A stretch of DNA of 24,798 nucleotides from Zelonia costaricensis (taxonomy: Eukaryota; Euglenozoa; Kinetoplastea; Trypanosomatida; Trypanosomatidae): positions 1 to 24,798 of the forward strand of contig JASAOO010003142.1 in assembly GCA_030849075.1 (NCBI GenBank), read 5' to 3'. Made by a program: the position numbers and the translations under genes. The notes beneath the pieces are model-generated. The model had not been told where the DNA came from. It saw nothing but the letters and a program-made list of their open reading frames with translations, and made no database searches. This document shows, piece after piece, positions 17,603 through 24,798 of this stretch. The first letter of the stretch is position 1. The number at the start of each line of letters is the position of its first letter.

Positions 17603-18868
17603 GACATACGCAAGCAGAGAGAGACGCGCACCCTCCGTTCGCGTACACCGGCGGCTGGGTGCGGCGACCTACAGCGCAGCCTCTACTCCGCTGTTCGACG
17701 CCGGCTAGGAAAAGACGTGCGAGCTACGACTGCGCGGTACACACGGCAGTAGGGGAGATCCCTCTTTGCCTGTAGTCGGCGAACGCCGCTGCTGTCTTGC
17801 CTTCTGACAGAGTAGAGTTCTGCGCCTCACTTCCGTCTTCTTTTTCGTTGCTCGTTTTTTTTTTGTGTGTTCTTTTCTGCTCTAGTGTGTTTCACGTTTA
17901 CGTAGCTGTCCCGGCCGCGGTTAGACTCGGTGGGGAGAAGAGAGGAAAAGCGAGGGTGGCGGCCGTGGCCCTCCCCCTCCCTCCCCCCCGACACCGGCGA
18001 CGGCCCCTTTTTTTTTCTTCATTCGTGTCAGCGAAGGGGGCGCCGTTGTATATCGTGGTTCAGCACAAGAAGGCCCGCGCCCTCTCCTCCTCGCGGTTGC
18101 GGTGGGCTGCCGCCGCTTTTGGTTTGTTTGTTTGTTTTTCGCGTGGTGCTTCTCTTTGCGACTGCTTGCATCTTCTCTGTTACGCCGCTCTTTATGTAGT
18201 TTGCTGGCGGCTCAAGCAGGAAGGCCTGTTGACTCCCCCCGTCGCAGGGTCCACGTACGCACAGTCGTGCCCACCTGCAACCTCAGCCCTCCCCTTTTCC
18301 ATCAACAACAAACGCGCGTGCAGCTGGCTTTTTGGCACGGCTGCCGTACTGACCCCGACGCACCGATGCTAGCACAGCGGGACCAGGAGAAGACGCGTTG
18401 TGCCGCTGCGAGAAGGCGGGTGGAGAAGGCGCCTATGAAACAGCAGGCAATACGGCAGAGCAGACACAAGACACACACACACGCACACGCCCCGCGCCGG
18501 ACAAGATGCGGGGGAAAGAAAAGAAGAACAAAAAGGGGGACAGCAAACAGTGGTAGAAGAAAAAAAACGGCGTGATTGGGGAGCTCAATTTCCACGAATA
18601 AGTCAACAGTGTAGTTGCGGTCGTGTGGGAAACAAGAGAGCGTCAGATACGCAGAGGGACACACACAGGGGACGGGGCGGGGGTGGGTCAACAGAGATGG
18701 TGGTGGGAAGCACTAAAACAGGAGAAAAGCGAAGGAGGGAAACAGGTGGAGCAAGAGGTGGGTCTGCGAAAGGTGTCAAGCACAACGGGGAAGTCTGATA
18801 AAGGGCGGTGGAAGACCGTCGGGGGTTATTCCACTAGCCGCCAGTTCGAGGGAGCCGGCAGGGGTAGC

Positions 18869-18895
18869 GGGAGAGACGGGAGAGACGGGAGAGAA
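18869..18895. repeat. Three tandem copies of a 9-base unit
   Basis: Three consecutive GGGAGAGAC units, the last ending in A instead of C, on the plus strand. In the transcript this is a pyrimidine-rich repeat. Confidence 0.85.
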
Positions 18896-19954
18896 AGGGG
18901 GAGGGGGATACAGCAATGACAGCTGCAGCGGGGTGATCGAAGGTGCAGGGTGCGCCACACACGTCTGAATGGAGGCGGAAAGAGGAGTCAGAGAGTGAGA
19001 GAGAAAGAGGGAGAGATGGCCAAATATGATGCGTCACGGAGGAAAGACAAACGAAGATGGACGGGGGAGGGGGCGTCATGGAGGCGAACAGTGCACGCAC
19101 TCCACCAGTTGTCGGGGTGCCTCGCACGAGGGCGAAGAAAGCCAACGAGGAGGAGGAGCAAAGGAAAAGAGAAGCCAGCGGCTTGAAGGGGAGAAGAAAA
19201 ACAGAACGAGAAAGAAGGGCAAAAGAGGCTCGACTGAGGCGAGGAAAGAGCGAGCGTGCGCAGGTGAGAACCGCCGAGTCGCCAAACTGACGCGAGAGAC
19301 GCTGGGGTCCGCCCAGCACCGCTTCGAGAGCGGCGATGAAGGTGCTGACACCTGCGAGGCCGGTGGATCGAGGCAGGGAGCTGGAGAAGGAATGGCGCTC
19401 TGGAGGGAGGGGGGGGGAGGGGCGAGCTGACACGGCGAAGGCGCAAAGCGTCGGCATGTCATTCGTCGAACAAGTCAGCTGCTTATGCGCTATTTGACTT
19501 CGCCACGCCCTCCCTCCTTCCCCCTCCAAACTCTACATCGAACCACACGCACACGCCATCTTGTCCCCGTTACAAGCCAACGCCGATGCGGCACCTCAGC
19601 CGTCTCCTCTTTTCTTTTCTTCGATCTACTCTTCACACACACACACACTCACCAACCTCGACTTGGTCGTTGTTTTCTTCGTGTCCTCGGGCGGGGGCGG
19701 TGATGGGGCCCACAACGCGGTCCGATCCGGTGAGATATACAAGACGCGAGCAAAACAAGAGCAAGAGAACGACAGTGCATGTCCCTTGTTTCGAGTGGGC
19801 GGACGTGTGTGTGGCGGGTGTCCTTGTCTTTTTTCTTTTCCTCCCGCTCTTTTTTTTTTCATGTCTGCAGCCCGAGCTTCTGACGGCGAGAGTCTACAGC
19901 CATCGCAGAGGCTCCCTCGATATCTTCCATACAACACGTAGGCCTCCTTGCCCG

Positions 19955-19967
19955 CCCCCCCCCCCCC
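19955..19967. repeat. C13 homopolymer
   Basis: Thirteen C on the plus strand, so a G-run in the transcribed direction. This is opposite to most homopolymers in the spacers, which are G on the plus strand. Confidence 0.85.
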
Positions 19968-20357
19968 TCTCGACCTTCTCGACGTCAAATTGGGACAAGT
20001 GGCGGGGGAGAAGGGGAGGGGATGAAACTGGGGCGGTTGGGTGCGAGCGAGGGGACACGTCATGGGCGCCCCTTGAGTGGCGCTTAAAGAAAAAAAAATG
20101 AACAAGGGAGATGAAGACAAACGTAAACGACGCGAAAGGAAACGGAAAGCACGACGGCGCATAGCACCGCGGGGTGGGGGTGACGTGGGTGCATCAAATG
20201 CCCACCCGAGACGTCGAGCGAAAACACAGAGCACAAACTTGAAAGAGGGGGGGAGACACACACACAGAGAGAGAACGGGGATTACCGAGAAAGAGAAGGC
20301 AGGGTGTGGTGAAGGAGGCAGAGCGGACGCACGAGACTCCGCTTGCCAGCCACGCCC

Positions 20358-20951
20358 TTACTGGTTCTTGCGGCTCATGTCATCCAGCTGGTGGTCCACC
20401 TCCTTCTTCTTCGTCTCCGCGTGCGTCTTGAGCATGCGCAGGTACTTGTCCACGTGCGAGCGCACCTGCTCAATCGCGTGGTCGATCTCCTTCTGCTTCT
20501 TCTCGTACGCCACAGGTGCGGTGAAGGTGATGATGAGGACAATGAGCATCAGCGTCGTGTCACTCATCCAGTTGCCCAGGAAGGCCGTCACGAAGGTGGC
20601 GACGAAGACCTTGGCCGACTCGGTGTAGTCGCGCCACGTGATGATGGAAACAATCGCGTCCACGGACTTGGTCACGTATGGGCGCACCGACTCGTAGGTG
20701 CGGTCCATGCTGGCGCTCACGTCCTCGGGGGACCGGATGAAGGTGCGCTTCGTCACAGCAGCGGCGGCACCGGCGATAAAAATGATGGAGGCAATGCGCG
20801 AGACAAAGGTGGTGACCGTGTACTCCGCAAACACGAAGACGGCCCAGATGGTGAAGAGGGAGCCGAGGATCACACCCGAGGCGATCGGGCGGTGCCACGC
20901 GACGACGTCCTTCGCCGTGAGGCCGGTGAACTGCTTCGTGATGGCGGACAT
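20358..20951 (-). CDS. Reticulon-domain membrane protein
   Basis: The protein is 197 residues, ATG to TAA. It has the layout of a minimal reticulon homology domain: DVVAWHRP (15-22) with the conserved Trp19, a long hydrophobic hairpin (about 24-66), a hydrophilic loop of roughly 45 residues (67-112), a second hydrophobic stretch (about 114-148), then AYEKKQKEID (148-157), which matches the P-x-x-YE-x-x-x-x-x-ID motif after the second hairpin (Pro146 is present). The tail (158-197) is charged and probably helical. Known: reticulons insert two membrane hairpins into the cytosolic leaflet of the ER and stabilise tubules and sheet edges. The short N- and C-terminal ends are typical of reticulons in protists and yeast. 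There is no signal peptide. The gene lies about 890 bases downstream of the transferase-like gene and about 3.8 kb upstream of the ADF-H gene in transcription order. Confidence 0.88.
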   Translation of the reverse strand: MSAITKQFTGLTAKDVVAWHRPIASGVILGSLFTIWAVFVFAEYTVTTFVSRIASIIFIAGAAAAVTKRTFIRSPEDVSASMDRTYESVRPYVTKSVDAIVSIITWRDYTESAKVFVATFVTAFLGNWMSDTTLMLIVLIITFTAPVAYEKKQKEIDHAIEQVRSHVDKYLRMLKTHAETKKKEVDHQLDDMSRKNQ

Positions 20952-21045
20952 GAGTCAGATTGTATTGAGCGAGGAAAGGGGGGGAGGGAAAGAAGAGCGA
21001 GAAGGTAAATGAGAGAGAGAGATATAGGAAAGCACAGCAAGCTGT

Positions 21046-21047
21046 CT
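21046..21047 (-). promoter_or_regulatory. Candidate trans-splice acceptor AG for the reticulon gene
   Basis: The minus strand has a tract of repeated CT (complement of 21051-21062) followed directly by AG at 21047-21046, giving a 5' UTR of about 94 nt. The C-rich tract nearer the gene (complement of about 20972-20998) has no AG before the start codon. Confidence 0.55.
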
Positions 21048-21062
21048 AGGCAAGAGAGAGAG

Positions 21063-21837
21063 CGTAAGTGATGGAGAGGGCAGCGGAGCGCTCGCTTGAT
21101 ACCGGGAGCACAAGAGGACGAAGAGGGAACGAGGGACAGGAGGGAGGGGAGGGAGGGGGGGGTTGATAGACAGGTGAAATCGAGGGTGGGGTGAGAGATG
21201 CAAACCTGCGTGCACGTAGTCGAACACGTACAACGTGGACGGAGAAGGGGTTGGGTGTGCGTGTGCGAGTGTGTATGTGGATGTGTGTGTGTGTGGGGAG
21301 TTGGGCGTTGACGCAGCCCGTGAAGTCATACGCAAGAAATCGTTGTCGAAGGACAGGGAGGGAGTACGAGAGGCATGAAGCGAAGTGCCTGCTTTACACT
21401 CGCACCTGGAAAAGGCCGCCGCAAAACGAGAGCGGCCTTTTTCTTTCTCTGAACTGTACGCCGTAGTAACGCATCTCACGTACGGATTCTTGACAAAAAG
21501 CGGGGGTTGTTGGTTTGTATCGAGAGTACTTTGGTCAATGCATGAATGGGAAGGAGGAAGAGGAGGGGGGCGGGCGGGCGGGTTGCATAGCGGCAGCTAG
21601 GAAGCGGTGGACACGCTGTGCCACGCCGGCGGAAGGGCTGCTTCGCGTAAGGACAGGTGCGTTGCCTGTACCTGCGGCAACAGGCCGGGGCACGCATAAG
21701 CACCCACCACTCACAGCTAAATGACAGTCGACCTCGCGCGACATCGCGATCGCGGGCGACGAATCACCGAGAAGCAATCAAAAGACGGTAAACAGAAAAA
21801 CAGACGCATCGAGCTGCAGCGGACCCGTCGGGCCGGC
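21063..21837. other. Spacer and 3' UTR between the transferase-like and reticulon genes
   Basis: About 775 bases. It contains a purine-rich plus-strand stretch (about 21115-21165), a degenerate GT array (about 21254-21296) and, next to the transferase-like stop codon, ordinary-complexity sequence without coding character. No gene is seen. Confidence 0.6.
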
Positions 21838-23346
21838 TCAACCAACTTCCTCGTGGTACGGCAGCATGCCACGGTTTGCACGAAGGTATACATCGACGGC
21901 GCACTCCGGCGCCACATCCCGCACGGCGTTCCATCGTCGGTAGAACTCGTCTCGCGCCATGTCGACGGCCCCGAAGTGCTTCTCGTACTCGCTCATATAC
22001 TCGACGCGGAAGCCCCAGTACCAGAGCGCGTACCCGCATCGCTGCAGCGCTTCCCCAACCAGCTTGGTCAAGAAGGTGCCGAGGCTATCTTTGCTGAGGT
22101 GCAGCGTGTACATCGTGTAGTCGTGGTACGCCCGTCCAATGGCCATGCCGCAGCAGCCCGCCAGCACCGTCCCCGTCCGCTTCTCGACGAGCTCGATACA
22201 CAGCAGTCGCACCTTGCCAGCGTACTCGCCATCCAAGCCGGGCAACAACGCCGCCGCTGCCCCTGCGGTTGCGACAGGGAAGTCGCCACCGCTGCTGTCG
22301 CTGCTCAGGCAGTCGCCCATGAGCCGGATGAACGCCGGGTGCAGCCACGTCGCCTCCCTCCGAACCGCGTGGTAGTCGGCAGCGCGCTCGAGGCTGGCCA
22401 TGACGCCGGGGCGGTCGTCGCGCACCACGACGGCGTAGTCACCCGACTTAATGACGCGGCGCACCTTGCTCTGCCGCCGCCACGGGTACCACGGGTTGCA
22501 ATCCGGCGGAGCACCTTCCGCACCGCTTTCCTCGGTTCGCGCAGACAGTGCCGGTCCCGCCTCCGCACCTGTGGCGCCGGCGCCGGTGAGGTCCAGCGTG
22601 TACCGGGCGGGGCTGTTGGGTAGAAGAAAGAAGAGAAGAGCCTGCGTCGGGCTGAGAGGGATGCAGTGCGGCAGCGTGAAGAGGCCGTGGTACCACAAGC
22701 CGTGCAGGTACGGCAGTGACGAGGTGGCCTTCATCACGTCGGGCGGCAGAAAAAAAATGAACAGCTCGCTGCCTTGCGCAAGAATGCACCGCGTCATCTC
22801 CGGATGGTGCACCAACGCGCCGCGCTCCAGCACATACGGGGCGACGCTGCGGAGGTCAAGCGCGGCACTCCACGCGGGGGTCCGCAGCTCCAGCGTCGTC
22901 GCCCCACACCCGGCACAACCCCCTTCCTCCTCGTTTGCGGCCTCGCCTGACCGCCGCAGCGCTGCCGTGTACACAGTCGACGGGTGCAGGCACCAGACCG
23001 TGGCGACGAACACGGTCTCACGCTGCAGCAGCAGCAGCGCATTCCCCGCGTCGGTCAGGGGACAACCCCCCAAGGCCCGCTGCAAGTCTGCGCGTGTGGT
23101 GGAGATCGACGGCACGGGGAGCTGACTGCGTACAAGGGCATCACTGGCGCACCGCGCCTTCTCGAAGGTGTCCTCGGGCTGGCCGGCGACGACAGCGGAC
23201 GAAAGCTCCTCGACCTCGAAGGGGCGCTCCGCCGCAAACGTTGCCCAGTTCAGCCCGCTGGCCAGCAGCACCGGCTGCGCCACCAACACCGAAGGTGCGT
23301 AGTTGGTGCCCGACGCATGGTGGTCGTGCACAGCTGCAGCGTGCAT
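21838..23346 (-). CDS. Divergent leucyl/phenylalanyl-tRNA-protein transferase (Aat) family protein
   Basis: The protein is 502 residues, ATG to TGA. Residues 1-205 are not recognised. From about 211 the order of motifs follows bacterial Aat: LHGLWYHGLF (214-223) where Aat has YRRGIFPW; NPWYPWRRQSKVRRV (284-298) where Aat has the WWSPDPRAV block; then ATWLHPAFIRLM (332-343) for TWITPEM; ELVEKRTGTVLAGCCGMAIG (385-404) for the VWDGDELVGGLYGVALG strand; and HFGAVDMARDEFYRRW (457-472) for SLGAxEIxRxEFL. Known: Aat moves Leu or Phe from aminoacyl-tRNA onto proteins with N-terminal Lys or Arg, marking them for degradation in the bacterial N-end rule. Residues matching E. coli Asp186 and Gln188 are not obvious (the region reads LWYWGFRVEY, 441-450), and the Glu of GESMFS is not conserved. 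Inferred: an aminoacyl-tRNA-dependent or other GNAT-type transferase, possibly with altered activity. It carries an acidic, Gly/Ala-rich insertion (about 252-283). Base composition is similar to its neighbours, so recent transfer is not indicated. Confidence 0.72.
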   Translation of the reverse strand: MHAAAVHDHHASGTNYAPSVLVAQPVLLASGLNWATFAAERPFEVEELSSAVVAGQPEDTFEKARCASDALVRSQLPVPSISTTRADLQRALGGCPLTDAGNALLLLQRETVFVATVWCLHPSTVYTAALRRSGEAANEEEGGCAGCGATTLELRTPAWSAALDLRSVAPYVLERGALVHHPEMTRCILAQGSELFIFFLPPDVMKATSSLPYLHGLWYHGLFTLPHCIPLSPTQALLFFLLPNSPARYTLDLTGAGATGAEAGPALSARTEESGAEGAPPDCNPWYPWRRQSKVRRVIKSGDYAVVVRDDRPGVMASLERAADYHAVRREATWLHPAFIRLMGDCLSSDSSGGDFPVATAGAAAALLPGLDGEYAGKVRLLCIELVEKRTGTVLAGCCGMAIGRAYHDYTMYTLHLSKDSLGTFLTKLVGEALQRCGYALWYWGFRVEYMSEYEKHFGAVDMARDEFYRRWNAVRDVAPECAVDVYLRANRGMLPYHEEVG

Positions 23347-23390
23347 GCCGAGAGAGTGAGGAAGGGCGCTGAGGATGTGCTTCTAATGCA

Positions 23391-23392
23391 CT
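23391..23392 (-). promoter_or_regulatory. Candidate trans-splice acceptor AG for the transferase-like gene
   Basis: The minus strand has a short T/C-rich tract (complement of about 23409-23425) followed by the first AG at 23392-23391. This gives a 5' UTR of about 44 nt. Other AGs at 23384-23383 and 23370-23369 are possible. A longer T-rich tract (complement of about 23990-24060) with AG at 23948-23947 is an alternative that would give a 5' UTR of about 600 nt. Confidence 0.35.
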
Positions 23393-23425
23393 CGTGAAGG
23401 TGGTCAAGTGACGGGCGAAGAAAAG

Positions 23426-24798
23426 CTAGCGTGGCGTACGGGCTGCCTTGGGGAGGAAGGGGGGGGTTGCCAAGTAGTGCGTCGTTCCATCATGGCGGGA
23501 AATGAAGACGGAAGTAAGCGAACGCGGATCGGGGCAGAGAGATAGAGAGAGAGAACAGGCGGTGAAAGCCCCTGCAGGGGGGGGGGAAGACACTGCACTG
23601 CCGCATTGACGCGGAGGAAACCTGTCGCAGACTCGCAGCAGTGCACGCGTCCTGTAGCATCGCCTTTTCTTCGTAGCGTGTACTTCGTCTACCGCACGGA
23701 AGCCCGATGCAGGACATGGATACCCTGAAAGATGTGAAAGGATGTCGTTCGAGATCCGTCGACGCGGCAATATCGTTTACTGACTTTTCTTTGTGCATTT
23801 TGCTCTTCTTTTTTTTATCGGATAGGGGGAGAGGAGATCAACTCTCGTGCGCTAGCGCCACTTGGTTCGCTGACAATGGACACTCTATGATCCTCTCTTC
23901 GCCCGCTCTCACTCTGCGTGTCTCTGTTGTTTCGTTTTTTCGTCTCCTGCAGACAACGCCGCCATCCAACACACGCACAAGGCACGGGGAGAGGGGGACG
24001 GAAAAGAAAATTTAAAAAAAAAACGCAAAAGGAAAAAACAAACGCCTTCACGAAAGAAAAGGGGTGGCATATATAGATATGTACAATGGCGTGTGTGCGT
24101 ACCCACCACAAATGCTGGGCCATCGTGTGCTGACGCGTACCCTCACCGGAGAACAAACGCCCGACGCACGTGCCGCTCCGACCCACAGGACACACACCAA
24201 GGCGGGCGGCAGAGAAGGCGCTGCAAAGACGGCCGAGAGAGCAGGCGTGCACGCACCACAAGGCAATGCGCGTTGATGCTTGCCGGTGAAACANGGCTTT
24301 GGGGGGGGGGGGGGTGGACAAAAGCACGACACGCGCGGCGCGGCGGAGTCAGCGTGGGACACGGCTGGTGGCGGTGGCGGGGGGAGAGCGACGAGCGCAG
24401 ATGATGGGGACGGAGGGGAGCGAGACACGCAGAGGTAGGGGGGAGAGAGCGATTAAGAGAGGGAGAAGAGAGCTGACGGGAGAGGGAGGGGGAGGTGCGT
24501 GTGAGAAAGTGAACAGACGATGACCGATGCCATGCTCAGGAGGTGTGACGGAGGGAGGGAATGGGAGAGAGACACGGAGGGTGGGTGGGTGGGATGGAGA
24601 GTGGGAAACGAGAGAAGAAAGACAAGACGGTGGCGGAGGGGGCCACTGGAAAACTAAAGAAGAAGCCATCGATGGCACAAACAGAAAAGGAGGACAAAGA
24701 GTTTCTTGTTTCAGAAAGAAAGGTGGAGGTTGCAGGAGGACGAGACAAGCGGTGAAGGAGAGAAGCAATGAGAAGAAAAGGAAAGGTAAAGTCAATAC
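23426..24798. other. Gene-free right end of the window
   Basis: No coding region is recognised. It contains a G-run (about 23577-23587), a plus-strand pyrimidine tract ending in CTGCAG (about 23888-23952), A-rich sequence (about 23995-24060), a G14 run (24301-24314) next to an undetermined base at 24294, and strongly purine-rich plus-strand sequence from about 24370 to the end. A neighbouring upstream gene may lie beyond 24798. Confidence 0.6.
24294..24314. repeat. Undetermined base followed by a G14 homopolymer
   Basis: The only ambiguous base of the window (n, 24294) lies six bases before fourteen consecutive G (24301-24314). The length of the run and the flanking sequence may be unreliable. 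Confidence 0.85.

Larger units (their letters stand above)
16701..20357. other. Gene-free spacer between the ADF-H and reticulon genes
   Basis: About 3.7 kb with no convincing gene. The part adjoining 20357 is the expected 3' UTR of the reticulon gene. It contains a CA array (17583-17602), plus-strand T/C-rich stretches (about 17820-17890 and 18140-18200), three GGGAGAGAC-type repeats (18869-18895), strongly purine-rich plus-strand sequence from about 18850 to 19430, and a C13 run (19955-19967). Open frames across it are Ser/Pro/Leu- or Arg/Glu/Lys-rich simple-sequence translations. Confidence 0.6.

Noticed and set aside
1..24798. CRISPR array, rRNA, spliced-leader RNA genes or prophage-type genes
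   Set aside because: No regularly spaced repeats with unique spacers, no spliced-leader exon sequence and no recognisable rRNA segments were seen. The genes are trypanosomatid in style.

Overview
The window looks like nuclear chromosomal DNA of a trypanosomatid, most likely Leishmania or a close relative (inference). The reasons are: intron-less genes with high third-position GC, all on one strand; long low-complexity spacers full of CA/GT and purine arrays; and, upstream of each start codon, a polypyrimidine tract followed by AG, as expected for spliced-leader trans-splicing. No promoter, strand switch, tRNA, rRNA or mobile-element gene was recognised. The species cannot be fixed from this sequence.

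Five protein genes can be supported, all on the minus strand, so the transcription order runs right to left. (1) 23346-21838 encodes a divergent homologue of the bacterial leucyl/phenylalanyl-tRNA-protein transferase (Aat) family. (2) 20951-20358 encodes a small reticulon-domain membrane protein. (3) 16521-15283 encodes a coactosin/ADF-H-fold protein with one complete domain and what looks like a second, circularly permuted domain split between its two ends. (4) 9575-6186 encodes a large coiled-coil protein related to TSNAXIP1, a protein of ciliated and sperm cells. (5) 4535-3093 encodes a Trf4/PAPD5-type non-canonical poly(A) polymerase relative that has lost the first two catalytic aspartates and is probably a pseudoenzyme.

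The genes occupy only about a third of the window. Spacers of about 5.7 kb (between genes 3 and 4) and 3.8 kb (between genes 2 and 3) are long. They hold microsatellites, G- and C-runs, several additional pyrimidine tracts on both strands, and one block of ordinary-complexity sequence (about 14100-14640) that may be a decayed retroposon. The left edge (1-45) carries a strong minus-strand pyrimidine tract, suggesting that another minus-strand gene starts just outside the window.

The five genes do not form an obvious pathway, which is normal for trypanosomatid polycistronic units. They cover protein N-terminal modification, ER shaping, actin, the flagellum and RNA 3' ends. The most interesting points are the catalytically degenerate nucleotidyltransferase, the apparent permuted ADF-H repeat, and a bacterial-type N-end-rule transferase fold in a eukaryote.
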